In this document: piece by piece, positions 41,106 through 50,380 of the stretch | How positions within the stretch are numbered: the stretch's first letter is position 1 | Layout: each line of letters starts with the position of its first letter | Source: an uncultured Oceanospirillaceae bacterium | Lineage (GTDB): Bacteria > Pseudomonadota > Gammaproteobacteria > Pseudomonadales > Balneatricaceae | DNA length: 64,000 bases | Assembly: GCA_937138495.1 (NCBI GenBank) | Contig: CAKZPE010000094.1 | Coordinates: forward strand, 115,513-179,512 | Direction: 5' to 3' | Translations under genes and position numbers: made by a program | The notes under the pieces: generated by a model | What the model was told of the DNA's origin: nothing | Seen by the model: the letters and a program-made list of their open reading frames with translations, nothing else | Databases searched by the model: none

Positions 41106-42527
41106 TTAGTTGGCACTGATCAGCGCGGCAATCTCCTCCAACGCCGCCACTCTTGAGGCACTCCACGGCTGTGCAAAGCCAACCCGCAAACAGTTCTGAT
41201 AACGCTGCTGAGAAGTAAACAAACTGCCAGGCGTGATGATTATCCCTTGCTTGCGAGCCTGATTATAAAGCGCCAGGGTATCGACATTTTCCGGCAGCTC
41301 CAGCCACAGGGCTATCCCCCCAAGCGGCTTACTGCAACCGGTAGCCTGAGGAAACAGGCGCGCTAACAGATCCTGAAGCTGCTGGCACTGTTCAGCCAGT
41401 TGCTGCCGGCGCTTGCGTAAAAACCGGTCATAGCTGCCAGACTCAAGGAACATTCTTACACCCTGCTGAGTCAGTTGACTGCTGGCCAGCTGAGTGACCA
41501 GTTTCAGGCGCTTAATTTTATCTTTATAACGGCCCGGCAAAATCCAGCCCACCCTTAAGTCTCTGGATAAACTTTTAGAGAATGATGAGCACAGCAATAC
41601 CCGCCCGCTGGCTCCCTGCTCCTGATCATAAGAATGAATACTGCGTGGGCGCTGCAGCCCGAACGTCAGATCACCGTAGATATCATCTTCGATAAGCGCA
41701 ATCTCTTTGCTGCGAACCAGATTCAGTACTCTCTGCTTATGGCTGTCAGGCATACAGGCACCGGTAGGTGTCGCAAAATTTGGCGTCAGCAAAACGGCTT
41801 TTATCGGCCAGTGCTCCATCGCCAGCTCCAGCGCATCGGGACTGACACCGGTGGCCGGCGAAGAAGGCACTTCCACCGCTTTCAATCCCAATGCCTCAAT
41901 CAGCTGCAGGCTGCCATAAAAACCCGGTGACTCAACAGCAACGGTATCTCCGGGGCTGGTTGTGGCCATCAGGGCCAGCATCAGTGAATGCTGACACCCG
42001 CCGGATATAACAATGTCATCCGCCTGTACCTGACTGCCGGCATCACTGCAGCGGCGTACCAGTTGCTGACGTAATCCTGACAGCCCCGCAGGCTCATCAT
42101 AGTATTGCTGCTCCTGCCCTTTCTGAGAGCGGGCAGCGCGGGCCAGACAGCGACGCAACGGCTCATTATAGTCATCGGACTTTCCATCCGGACGGATATC
42201 AAACGCGGCACTCTGCTCCATGATATCCAGCAACACCTGATCCAGGCTGATAAACGCCGGTGCCATATCCGGTTTACTTTCACCCGGCAGCTCCAGTCGC
42301 CGGGCAGCATAACTGACGAAATAACCGGACTTGGGACGCGCCTCGATTAACCCCGCCGCTTCCAACCGGGCGTAAGCATTCAGAACCGTTGCTTTGGATA
42401 AATCCTGCTCCTGACATAACGCCCTGACCGACGGTAAACGGCTGCCAAATGCCAACTGGCCGCTCTCAATCTGTTCGCGAATTTGCTGTTCAAGCACTTG
42501 ATAAAGGAACATAGGTACAGATTCCAT
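41106..42527 (-). CDS. MocR-type GntR/aminotransferase transcriptional regulator
   Basis: A regulator of about 473 residues: an N-terminal GntR winged helix (LYQVLEQQIREQIESGQLAFGSRLPSVRALCQEQDLSKATVLNAYARLEAAG) fused to a class I aminotransferase-like domain. The PLP lysine lies in CSSFSKSLSRDLRVGW, with LTPNFATPTGACM and IEDDIYGDL before it. The start is uncertain: GTG 42542, ATG 42527 and ATG 42512 are all in frame with no clear ribosome site; 42527 is a compromise. The N-terminal region lies over a GGTACAGATT/AATCTGTACC dyad, suggesting autoregulation. Divergent from ccoG. The ligand and target genes are unknown. Confidence 0.9.
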   Translation of the reverse strand: MESVPMFLYQVLEQQIREQIESGQLAFGSRLPSVRALCQEQDLSKATVLNAYARLEAAGLIEARPKSGYFVSYAARRLELPGESKPDMAPAFISLDQVLLDIMEQSAAFDIRPDGKSDDYNEPLRRCLARAARSQKGQEQQYYDEPAGLSGLRQQLVRRCSDAGSQVQADDIVISGGCQHSLMLALMATTSPGDTVAVESPGFYGSLQLIEALGLKAVEVPSSPATGVSPDALELAMEHWPIKAVLLTPNFATPTGACMPDSHKQRVLNLVRSKEIALIEDDIYGDLTFGLQRPRSIHSYDQEQGASGRVLLCSSFSKSLSRDLRVGWILPGRYKDKIKRLKLVTQLASSQLTQQGVRMFLESGSYDRFLRKRRQQLAEQCQQLQDLLARLFPQATGCSKPLGGIALWLELPENVDTLALYNQARKQGIIITPGSLFTSQQRYQNCLRVGFAQPWSASRVAALEEIAALISAN

Positions 42528-42568
42528 AAAAATTACAGGCACAGATAAGATTACACAAAATCTGTACC
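42514..42568. promoter_or_regulatory. Inverted and direct repeat operator at the MocR gene start
   Basis: GGTACAGATT (42514-42523) and AATCTGTACC (42559-42568) form a perfect 10-bp dyad spaced by 35 bp, and a third half-site GGCACAGAT (42538-42546) lies between. The layout is typical of MocR autoregulatory regions, where a PLP-bound dimer bridges sites. It is next to an AT-rich TATTATATTATT promoter-like element on the minus strand. Confidence 0.55.
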
Positions 42569-42760
42569 CAATAATATAATATTTTTTACGTCTGTTCTTA
42601 TTCTATTTTTTCTCTACCATAAGCATCCTCGCAAAGAACCAAGTGATAACAAAACTGATAACACCCTCCTCTTGATTGCGACCCGGTTCCCGTTAATACG
42701 CCACAAGCGTAAAACGGGGCACAGCCAATACTTTTGAACAGAGTCATTCAGAGCATCGCC

Positions 42761-44125
42761 ATGCAACAGATTCCGGTACACCAGCACGATCCAAAACAGG
42801 TCGACGGCAAGATTTACGTTCGTCTCACGGAAGGCCACTACCAACGCATCCGCCGGGCTATCAGCGGCACTCTGATGCTGATGTTTTTCCTCACGGCATG
42901 GATAAATCTGGATGGTCAGCAAATCGTCCTGTTCGACTTTTTCAGTCGCCGCCTGCACCTGTTCGGGATGTTACTGAGCCCGAAAGACATTTATCTGCTG
43001 GCCGGCTTTATGATTGTCGGTGCAATTTTACTCTTTGCCCTTGCTTCGGCCTATAGCCGGGTATGGTGTGGCTTTGCCTGCCCGCAAAGTATCTGGACCT
43101 GGGTGTTTATCCGGATTGAAACCCTTACCGAAGGTCGCCGTAACAACCGCATTAAAGACGATCAAAAAGGCTGGAACCCTTCTAAACTCAGCCGCCGGAT
43201 CGCCAAGCACAGCTTATGGGCGCTGTTTGCTACCCTGACATCGATGACTTTCATCGGCTATTTCGTCCCGATCCGTGAAATTGCCAGCGACATTATCAGC
43301 CTGAATCTCAGCCTGGAAATGTTCAGCTGGATACTGATTTTCGCCCTGCTGACTTACGTAAATGCCGGCCTGGTCCGGGAGAAAGTCTGCGCGCACATGT
43401 GCCCATACGCCCGCTTCCAGTCAGTGATGTTTGACCCGGACACCCGCAACATCAGCTATGACGTTGAACGCGGCGAGCCCCGGCATAAAAACCGTAGCAG
43501 CAGTAACGAAGGCGGGGACTGTATCGACTGCAAACTCTGTGTACATGTCTGCCCGACCGGCATTGATATTCGCCAGGGCCTGCAGTCTGACTGCATCAGC
43601 TGTGGTGCCTGCATTGATGCCTGTGATGATGTGATGACCCGGATACGCCGGCCAACCGGCCTGATCCGCTTTATTTCCGAAAATCAGGAACAGGGAAAAG
43701 CCAGCCCGGTATTACGGCCCCGTATTTATGCGTACATTGCATCCATCGTACTGATCAGCGGCTATCTGGCCTGGGCATTCGCCAATAAAGAAGCCCTGAT
43801 TATGGATGTTCTCCGTGATCGCCAGACCCTGTATGTCACCAATGGCGCCGGTGAAATCTGCAACGAATATCACCTGATCATCGAAAACGTATCGGTGGCA
43901 GCTACAGATTTCTCACTCGCACTGGATAACAGCCTGTTACGCCTGGAAGGTAAGTCCAGTCTCAATTTGCAGCCTGGACAGCGAAATGAACTGAATTACC
44001 GGGTATGTGCGCCCCATGATACGGATACCGCTCTGATTCCCCGCCAGATCAATTTCACAGCAGCCAGCAGTGACAGTCAGTGGCAGCAGCTAAGTTCGTT
44101 TATCATGCCTCAGCAACGGCGCTAA
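42761..44125 (+). CDS. ccoG: Cytochrome c oxidase accessory protein CcoG
   Basis: A 454-residue membrane ferredoxin (RdxA/FixG) that reduces copper(II) for assembly of cbb3 oxidase. ATG at 42761 is preferred; the longer reading uses TTG at 42734. Motifs: CGFACPQSIWTW in the membrane half, CAHMCPYARFQ, and the two 4Fe-4S clusters in CIDCKLCVHVCPTGID and CISCGACIDACDDV. Four to five membrane helices precede them, and a periplasmic-type C-terminal domain (FixG C-terminal) ends the protein. The cbb3 structural genes are not in the window. A bidirectional terminator follows. Confidence 0.94.
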   Translation: MQQIPVHQHDPKQVDGKIYVRLTEGHYQRIRRAISGTLMLMFFLTAWINLDGQQIVLFDFFSRRLHLFGMLLSPKDIYLLAGFMIVGAILLFALASAYSRVWCGFACPQSIWTWVFIRIETLTEGRRNNRIKDDQKGWNPSKLSRRIAKHSLWALFATLTSMTFIGYFVPIREIASDIISLNLSLEMFSWILIFALLTYVNAGLVREKVCAHMCPYARFQSVMFDPDTRNISYDVERGEPRHKNRSSSNEGGDCIDCKLCVHVCPTGIDIRQGLQSDCISCGACIDACDDVMTRIRRPTGLIRFISENQEQGKASPVLRPRIYAYIASIVLISGYLAWAFANKEALIMDVLRDRQTLYVTNGAGEICNEYHLIIENVSVAATDFSLALDNSLLRLEGKSSLNLQPGQRNELNYRVCAPHDTDTALIPRQINFTAASSDSQWQQLSSFIMPQQRR

Positions 44126-44140
44126 ACGAACACTACTCAT

Positions 44141-44168
44141 AAAAAAACGGGCCTGCAGGCCCGTTTTT
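44141..44168. terminator. Bidirectional terminator between ccoG and the TraB/GumN gene
   Basis: AAAAAAACGGGCC-TGCA-GGCCCGTTTTT: a 7-bp GC-rich stem flanked by A- and T-runs. It serves both converging genes (ccoG from the left, the TraB/GumN gene from the right). Confidence 0.9.
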
Positions 44169-44182
44169 CATTTACTGACTGA

Positions 44183-45049
44183 TCAGTGTAACTGCGTAAT
44201 GGTATAGCCTTTCTTTTCCAGCTGCTGAAGCAGGCCTTCCCGGCCAACAAGGTGTAATACGCCAACTAAAACCAGCTCATCTTCTGACGTAGCAAACATC
44301 CGCTCTATCTGAGGCATCCAGTTATTATTCCGTTCAACGATCAGAGCATTAAATACATCCGGCGACCCTTCACGGAACGGAATCAGAGCAACGTTTTGCA
44401 ATGCTTGCCGGTCACCCACCCGCCAGGCACGTTTGATTGCCATCATGTCTTCCCGCATTTTGTACATATCCTGAAGCGCATATTTAATCAGATCATCTTC
44501 GCTGCCCTGCCCCATGGCAGCAATAAACTGAATTTGCTCTTCCGGAGTTTCCAACTGACCTCTGGGCTTCTGATCGCGCATTGCCATCTCTGTATAAAAC
44601 TGGTCAACGCCTTCTCCGGACATGCCCTGAAACTCCAGCTCGATATTCGTCATCACCATCGCCAGCATCCCCGGACGGAAGCGCTTAAGCGCCTGCAATG
44701 AAGCCCCGCGACTCTGTAAATAATCCATCAGACTCTGAAGAATGACAGGACTGAGCCGGGTATCAATTCCCTGCCCCTGCGGATAGCTGGTCAAGGCAAT
44801 CAGTTGCTGTGCAAACTCCGGTTTGGACTGCGCATCAATATCCGTTTCGAAATACACCGATTCAACCTCATCATAGGCCTGCTGAAAGGTAACCGGCAGT
44901 GGATAATCATCCTCGGCCAGTACATGAATCGTCCCGCCAAGATACACCGTTTCAGAGCCGTCAGAGACCTTCCAGACCGGGCTGGCATAAATACTCTGAC
45001 TGGCCAGAAAAACCCCGGCCACCCAGCCGAACAACGCAAAATAACGCAT
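44183..45049 (-). CDS. TraB/GumN-family exported protein
   Basis: A 288-residue protein with a signal peptide (LFGWVAGVFLASQSIYA) and the TraB/PrgY/GumN fold: YLGGTIHVLAEDDYPLP near residue 37, the GxxH motif GGTIH, and the closing VLVGVLHLVGREGLLQQLEKKGY. The two GxxH motifs are placed as in TIKI/TraB metallo-peptidases, but activity in bacterial members is largely untested. It appears to be a single-gene unit. Confidence 0.92.
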   Translation of the reverse strand: MRYFALFGWVAGVFLASQSIYASPVWKVSDGSETVYLGGTIHVLAEDDYPLPVTFQQAYDEVESVYFETDIDAQSKPEFAQQLIALTSYPQGQGIDTRLSPVILQSLMDYLQSRGASLQALKRFRPGMLAMVMTNIELEFQGMSGEGVDQFYTEMAMRDQKPRGQLETPEEQIQFIAAMGQGSEDDLIKYALQDMYKMREDMMAIKRAWRVGDRQALQNVALIPFREGSPDVFNALIVERNNNWMPQIERMFATSEDELVLVGVLHLVGREGLLQQLEKKGYTITQLH

Positions 45050-45221
45050 GAATTAACTCTCCAGTAATCAAACACAACACAGTACGGCATACAAATCGCG
45101 ACACTCTGACAGAACCCCCTTACTCACATCTATTCAGTAGAGACAGCGTTACAGGCTAATGATTCATACAGATGTTCGAGGCTACGTCAGAACGTAAGGT
45201 AACTCAATCCGTCAGGCAGAT

Positions 45222-45491
45222 TCAGGCCTGAGAAGGCCCAATTAACTTTAACTTTGCACGGCGGGAAAGTTTTTTGATGGCAGCTTCCCGCTGACAGGCA
45301 TGACTGCGCCCGGTACAGGTTTCATGATACTGCAGACTCACCGGCCGCCGGGTGCGGGTATACTTTGCCCCCAGCCGGTCATTCTGATTATGTTCCTGTA
45401 ACCGCCGCTCTAAATCGGTCGTCACCCCAGTGTACAGAGAGGCATCTGCACACTTGAGGATATACACGAACCAGGTAACGGAGTCGGACAT
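45222..45491 (-). CDS. GIY-YIG nuclease-family small protein
   Basis: An 89-residue protein consisting of a GIY-YIG domain: WFVYILKCADASLYTGVTTDLERRLQEHN, with Tyr, Gly, Arg and the downstream Glu in the usual order, and a basic end KKLSRRAKLKLIG. Such YhbQ/UPF0213-like proteins bind and may nick DNA or RNA; in vivo roles are mostly unknown. It lies upstream of nothing on its strand and follows the alpha/beta hydrolase gene by 24 bp. Confidence 0.93.
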   Translation of the reverse strand: MSDSVTWFVYILKCADASLYTGVTTDLERRLQEHNQNDRLGAKYTRTRRPVSLQYHETCTGRSHACQREAAIKKLSRRAKLKLIGPSQA

Positions 45492-45515
45492 GGGATAACG
45501 GATCTGAAGAGATCC

Positions 45516-46364
45516 TCAGAGCAACACTAAACGGTCGGCATCGCAGGGAATATCAGGATTCGCTTTGAGGTAATCCACCAGAACCTGACTGACCTGCCGA
45601 TCCTGCTCCAGGTTTGAAATATGCCCGGCATTTTTGATAACCGTCAGTGCGCTGCCCGGAATCTGGCTGTGCATATGACGGGCTTCCGCCACCGGACGAA
45701 ACACATCACTGTCGCCGACGATGATGCTGACCGGACAGCGGATCTCTTCGAGGCGGTCAAGCTGGGAACGGCGTTTAAGCATTGCCTTGCCCATTACCAC
45801 GGCGGTCGCAATCTGCTCTGGCGACAGAGTCATCATGTCAAAGCGGTAGGTTTCAATCAGTGCAGGTTTAGAAACATAGGTAGACTCACAGAACATCATC
45901 CGGGTCAGCGCATCCATTACTGCACCGGGAATAGATCCCATTGAACCGACGATGTCGAGAAGGTGCTCATACTCAGCAACATTTTCAGCAGGTTCTTCAC
46001 CCAGATAGCCATTCAGCATCACCAGCCCTGCCACTTCCTGAGGGTATTCAATTGCCAGGCGGGCCCCCCAGAGGACACCAATAGATGAGCCAATCACCGC
46101 ATAACGATCAATGCCAAGCTGCTGCATCAGCGCATGGTGATCATCGGCCAGCGCACTGATATCCAGCGGACGGGCGGCATCGGACTGTGAACCGCCATGC
46201 CCCCAGAGATCGGGAACAATGCAGCGGAAATGTTCTGATAACACATCCAGCTGCGGCGCCCACATGCGTGAGTCCCACAGGTAGCCATGTCCAAACAACA
46301 GCGGAAAGCCTTCCCCCTGATCCAGGTACTGCATTTCCATGCCGTTGATGTTAGCCGTTGGCAT
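45516..46364 (-). CDS. Alpha/beta-fold hydrolase
   Basis: A 282-residue serine hydrolase. Motifs: oxyanion HGY in LLFGHGYLWDSRMW, nucleophile elbow VIGSSIGV (GSS, Ser) around residue 109, acid VGDSDVFRP and catalytic His in IKNAGHISNLEQ. The LLFGHGY variant and VPDLWGHGGS fit small ester or C-C bond hydrolases; the substrate is unknown. No neighbour points to a pathway. Confidence 0.92.
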   Translation of the reverse strand: MPTANINGMEMQYLDQGEGFPLLFGHGYLWDSRMWAPQLDVLSEHFRCIVPDLWGHGGSQSDAARPLDISALADDHHALMQQLGIDRYAVIGSSIGVLWGARLAIEYPQEVAGLVMLNGYLGEEPAENVAEYEHLLDIVGSMGSIPGAVMDALTRMMFCESTYVSKPALIETYRFDMMTLSPEQIATAVVMGKAMLKRRSQLDRLEEIRCPVSIIVGDSDVFRPVAEARHMHSQIPGSALTVIKNAGHISNLEQDRQVSQVLVDYLKANPDIPCDADRLVLL

Positions 46365-46560
46365 ATACTTTCCTCGGTATTAGGCCTGTTCCTCCCCCTG
46401 AAACAGACTTAGCTTTTACTTAACAAGCTATGATCCTATACCGAATATAAAGAAAACCCGACCAGAACTGAAGTAAGATATTTCTCATCTTGTGTATTCC
46501 GGCCCCCAATCACGGAAAAAACATCCGTAACCGGGAGCAGAACCAAAAAATGATTAAAAA

Positions 46561-47997
46561 TCAGTCATCTTTTGCATGCGCGTCCGGTAAAACCAAACCG
46601 TGGTTATGCAGCACCTGATCACCAAACCAGGTGAGATTTTCATGAAGATTGACCACCTCACCCACAATGATCAGTGCAGGGGCTTCCAGCTGAGCCTGCG
46701 CCTGCTTTTCAGCAATATCAGCCAGGGTACCGATCAGTACCTGCTGGTCACGGGTAGTCCCTTTTGAGACGACCGCAGCAGGCGTTTCTGCCGGCTTACC
46801 GTGCTCAATCAGATTCTCCGCCAGAACCGGCAAAGTGTGCAGCCCCATATAAAAGACCACTGTCTGGTTCGGATGTATCAGCTCAGCGTAGTTAAGGTCA
46901 GTCGTACGGTTTTTCAGCTGGCCGGTCACCAGCTTCACAGACTGAGCGTAATCCCGGTGCGTCAGAGGAATGCCCGCATACGTTGAACAGGCACTGGCAG
47001 CAGTAATACCCGGAACGACCTGGAAAGGAATATTCTTCTCTTTCAGAGACTCCAGTTCTTCTCCGCCACGGCCGAAAATAAACGGATCGCCACCTTTCAG
47101 GCGCAGAACCCGCTTGCCCTGCAGCGCATAATCAATCAGCAGCTGATTAATGCCGTCCTGAGGCACTGCATGGTTATCACGTCGCTTGCCCACAAACACC
47201 TTATCCGCATCACGGCGACACAGATCAACCACTTCATCAGATACCAGGCTGTCATACAGCACTACATCCGCCTGCTGCATCAAACGAAGTGCTTTAAAAG
47301 TCAGCAACTCGGGGTCACCCGGGCCGCCCCCCACCAGATACACTTCTCCGATTTGCTGATCAGGGTCAGCAGCATCCAGATTTGCCTGCAGTAACTGCGC
47401 AGCTTCTTCTTCACGGCCTGCAAAGACTTTCTCTGCCACTTGCCCCTGTAAGGTTTTTTCCCAGAACGTGCGGCGGGCATTAATGGTTGTAAACCGTTCT
47501 TTAACCTGCTCCCGAAACTGCCCTACCAGCTTGCCTAAACGGCTGTAACCCTGAGGAATCCAGGTTTCCAGCTTAGCCCGCATCAGGCGGGATAATACCG
47601 GTGACTCACCACCGGAAGAGACACCGATGACCAGCGGCGAGCGATCAACAATGGCCGGAAAAATAAAACTGCACAGCTCCGGCTTATCCACCACGTTAAC
47701 CGGAATATGTCGGGCAACCGCATCGTCGTGCACCTGCCCGTTCAGAGACAGGTTATCAGTAGCAGCGATCACCAGGTCTACATTCTCAAGCATCTGTGCC
47801 TGATACTCGCCGACAATGGCCTCACCATTATTTTGCGAAACCAGTTCAGCCAGTTCCGGCAGAATCTCATGGGCAATCACTTTTACCTGTGCCCGCGCCC
47901 TCACCAGCAACGTCGCCTTACGCAGAGCCACCTGGCCGCCTCCGACCAGTACTGCAGTTTTGTTATCTAACTTAAAAAATAGCGGAAGGTATTCCAC
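46561..47997 (-). CDS. cysG: Siroheme synthase CysG
   Basis: A 478-residue trifunctional enzyme making siroheme from uroporphyrinogen III. The start is GTG at 47997, chosen because AGGAGA lies 6-7 bp upstream and EYLPLFFKL is the family N-terminus; a longer frame from 48099 is rejected. The N-terminal half is the precorrin-2 dehydrogenase/ferrochelatase (FFKLDNKTAVLVGGGQVALRKATLL), the C-terminal half the SAM methyltransferase (VYLVGGGPGDPELLTFKAL, then RLKGGDPFIFGRGGEE). Siroheme is the cofactor of the reductase encoded at 48719. Confidence 0.95.
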   Translation of the reverse strand: MEYLPLFFKLDNKTAVLVGGGQVALRKATLLVRARAQVKVIAHEILPELAELVSQNNGEAIVGEYQAQMLENVDLVIAATDNLSLNGQVHDDAVARHIPVNVVDKPELCSFIFPAIVDRSPLVIGVSSGGESPVLSRLMRAKLETWIPQGYSRLGKLVGQFREQVKERFTTINARRTFWEKTLQGQVAEKVFAGREEEAAQLLQANLDAADPDQQIGEVYLVGGGPGDPELLTFKALRLMQQADVVLYDSLVSDEVVDLCRRDADKVFVGKRRDNHAVPQDGINQLLIDYALQGKRVLRLKGGDPFIFGRGGEELESLKEKNIPFQVVPGITAASACSTYAGIPLTHRDYAQSVKLVTGQLKNRTTDLNYAELIHPNQTVVFYMGLHTLPVLAENLIEHGKPAETPAAVVSKGTTRDQQVLIGTLADIAEKQAQAQLEAPALIIVGEVVNLHENLTWFGDQVLHNHGLVLPDAHAKDD

Positions 47998-48216
47998 GAA
48001 GAATCTCCTGAGAAAAACGCTGTTCTGGGCAACAGATAAATACGGCCTGATAAAAAAAGACAGAAAATTCCGGCCGGTCACTGGCTCGGAATGTAACAAA
48101 AACTCAAGAACGAAGGTACTGATTAGTTCACAAATAGCATCATTGTTGACGCATATTGGAAAGTTGGACGCTTTATCTCAATTTACCCGTTTCTCGCCGT
48201 CGGTAAACAGGTAAAG

Positions 48217-48243
48217 CAAAGGCCGGCAGCAGGGCCGCCGGCC
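48217..48243 (-). terminator. Terminator after the DUF934 gene
   Basis: On the minus strand GGCCGGC...GCCGGCC (7-bp stem, loop of about nine bases) is followed by TTTGCTTT. Lies between the DUF934 gene and cysG. Confidence 0.65.
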
Positions 48244-48252
48244 CGGTAGGTA

Positions 48253-48735
48253 TCAGCGACGGAAAATCGGTCGCTCATCATCAGCACTGCCCTGATAATG
48301 CACAGTAATTTCACCGAAAACAGAACAGGTTTCACCGGTGAAACGCTCATCCTGAATTTCGAAAGCATCGAACCCGCAGCGGGTCATATACTCAAGACGG
48401 TCATGGCTGACGTCACCGGTTGCACGGATTTCACCGCTAAAGCCTTTACGGCGCAAAATACGCGCAAAGCTGAAACCACGGCCATCGGTAAACACCGGAA
48501 ACTCAATCACAACCAGCGATAAACGTTCAAGATTCGCCAGTACCAGCTCAAAATCCTGATCACCGTTAATCTGTACTGCTAACGGACGGTCTCCGGCCAG
48601 CAAGCTATCCTGCTCTGCTGCAAACAGCTCGAACGGAACAATGATGGCAGCATCGGGATGCTGTGCCAGTGTATCCGCATCAACCCGTACCCACTTATCG
48701 TCGGTAACAACGCTCTGATTAATTAACAGGGGCAT
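48253..48735 (-). CDS. DUF934 sulfite-reduction accessory protein
   Basis: A 160-residue protein of the DUF934 family. Visible family pattern: VVIEFPVFTDGRGFSFARILR and GEIRATGDVSHDRLEYMTRCGFDAFE. It overlaps the reductase gene by 17 bp on the same strand. DUF934 genes sit next to sulfite or nitrite reductase genes in many proteobacteria and are thought to help sulfite reduction, but the mechanism is not known. Confidence 0.92.
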   Translation of the reverse strand: MPLLINQSVVTDDKWVRVDADTLAQHPDAAIIVPFELFAAEQDSLLAGDRPLAVQINGDQDFELVLANLERLSLVVIEFPVFTDGRGFSFARILRRKGFSGEIRATGDVSHDRLEYMTRCGFDAFEIQDERFTGETCSVFGEITVHYQGSADDERPIFRR

Positions 48736-50380
48736 AAACTCTCTCCTTAAACGGCGTCAGACCAATACGGCGAACGGTATCAATAAAGCGCTCTTCTTCT
48801 TCACGCTGCTCAATGTAAACCTGAAGTACTTTCTCCAGCGTATCAGCCACTTCAGCCTGCGGTACCGCTTTACCGATTACCTTACCCAGAGAAGCATCTT
48901 CACGGGAAGAACCGCCCAGAGTGATCTGGTAGAAGTCTTCACCTTTACGGTCTACACCCAGAATACCGATATGCGCAACGTGGTGATGGGCACAGGCATT
49001 GATACAACCAGACATATTCAGCTTGATGTCGCCGATATCATGCAGGTAATCAATGTCATCAAACTTCTGGTTAATCTGATCAGCAACATTCAGAGTATGC
49101 GCATTGGCCAGAGAGCAGAAATCAAACCCCGGACACACAATCATGTCAGTCAGGGTACCGATATTCGGCCGGGCCAGGTTGTTCTCAGCCAACACCTGCC
49201 ATACAGCAAACAGGTCACCTGCCTGCACATGGGCCAGTACCAGGTTCTGATCATGGGTACTGCGAATTTCACCGAAGTTATACTTGTCCGCCAGATCAGC
49301 AACAACGTCCAGCTGAACATCAGTAATGTCACCCGGCGCTTTCAGGTAAGGCTTCAGGCTGACAACCACCGCACGGTAGCCATCAACTTTATGCTCACGG
49401 GTATTACGCTCATACCAGGCAGCGAAATCACTGTCTTCAGCCAGCTTACTTTCCAGTGCGGCTACGCCATTTACAGCATCCGCTGCATAAGGGTGCGGGG
49501 CAAAGAAGCCTTTAATACGCGCAATTTCAGCGTCTGTCAGGTGCATTTCACCGCCGCGGATTTCAGCCCATTCAGCGTCAACCAGCTCACGGAATTTGTC
49601 GATACCCAGTGCATCGACCAGAATCTTAATACGCGCCTTGTACTTGTTGTCACGGCGACCGTTCAGGTTGTAAACCCGCAGAATCGCTTCCAGATATGTC
49701 AGCAGATCATGCTTCGGCAGGAAATCACAAATCACCTTACCGATCATCGGTGTACGGCCCAGACCACCACCCACTAATACCTCAAAGCCCACTTCACCGG
49801 CATCATTCTTCACCAGATGCAGACCAATATCGTGAACCTGAGAAGCAGCACGGTCTTCACTGGAGCCTGTGACAGCAATCTTGAACTTACGCGGCAGGTA
49901 TGCAAATTCCGGGTGCAGAGTGGTCCACTGACGGATGATTTCACACCACGGACGGGAATCTTCAATTTCATCTTTCAGAATGCCTGCAAAATGATCCGTC
50001 GTGGTATTACGTAAACAGTTACCACTGGTCTGAATCGCGTGCATCTGAACTTCGGCCAGTTCCGCCAGGATATCCGGCACTTCTTCCAGCTTAGGCCAGT
50101 TAAACTGCAGGTTAGTCCGGGTCGTAAAGTGCGCGTAGTTCTTATCGTAGGTACGGGCAATGTGCGCCAGCTTCCGGACCTGTACAGAATTCATCAGGCC
50201 GTAAGGCACTGCAACCCGCAGCATAGGCGCAAAACGCTGGATATACAGACCGTTCATCAGACGCAGGCCACGGAACTCGTCATCTGGAATTTCACCGGCC
50301 AGAAAACGCCGGGTTTGATCACGATACTGCTCAACCCGCTGGTTGACCAGATTCTGATCCTGTTCGTTATACTGATACAT
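48719..50380 (-). CDS. Siroheme-dependent sulfite/nitrite reductase hemoprotein
   Basis: A 553-residue hemoprotein reductase reducing sulfite to sulfide (or nitrite to ammonium) with a siroheme and a 4Fe-4S cluster. N-terminal ferredoxin-like half: NGLYIQRFAPMLRVAVPYG and TTRTNLQFNWPKLEEVPDI. Cluster and heme ligands: IVCPGFDFCSLA and SGCINACAHHHVAHIG (C-x5-C and C-x3-C patterns). Co-transcribed with DUF934, near cysG, which fits assimilatory sulfate reduction; the leader is AT-rich, where a CysB-type activator could act (inference). CysI and NirA types cannot be fully separated by eye. Confidence 0.92.
   Translation of the reverse strand: MYQYNEQDQNLVNQRVEQYRDQTRRFLAGEIPDDEFRGLRLMNGLYIQRFAPMLRVAVPYGLMNSVQVRKLAHIARTYDKNYAHFTTRTNLQFNWPKLEEVPDILAELAEVQMHAIQTSGNCLRNTTTDHFAGILKDEIEDSRPWCEIIRQWTTLHPEFAYLPRKFKIAVTGSSEDRAASQVHDIGLHLVKNDAGEVGFEVLVGGGLGRTPMIGKVICDFLPKHDLLTYLEAILRVYNLNGRRDNKYKARIKILVDALGIDKFRELVDAEWAEIRGGEMHLTDAEIARIKGFFAPHPYAADAVNGVAALESKLAEDSDFAAWYERNTREHKVDGYRAVVVSLKPYLKAPGDITDVQLDVVADLADKYNFGEIRSTHDQNLVLAHVQAGDLFAVWQVLAENNLARPNIGTLTDMIVCPGFDFCSLANAHTLNVADQINQKFDDIDYLHDIGDIKLNMSGCINACAHHHVAHIGILGVDRKGEDFYQITLGGSSREDASLGKVIGKAVPQAEVADTLEKVLQVYIEQREEEERFIDTVRRIGLTPFKERVYAPVN

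Noticed and set aside
40987..41166. 60-residue N-terminal extension of PyrC
   Set aside because: The added residues are Cys/Arg-rich and unlike dihydroorotases, and run into the neighbouring gene's end; MTSLTIQ is the family start.
47998..48099. 34-residue N-terminal extension of CysG
   Set aside because: A GTG with AGGAGA at the right distance starts the family N-terminus at 47997.
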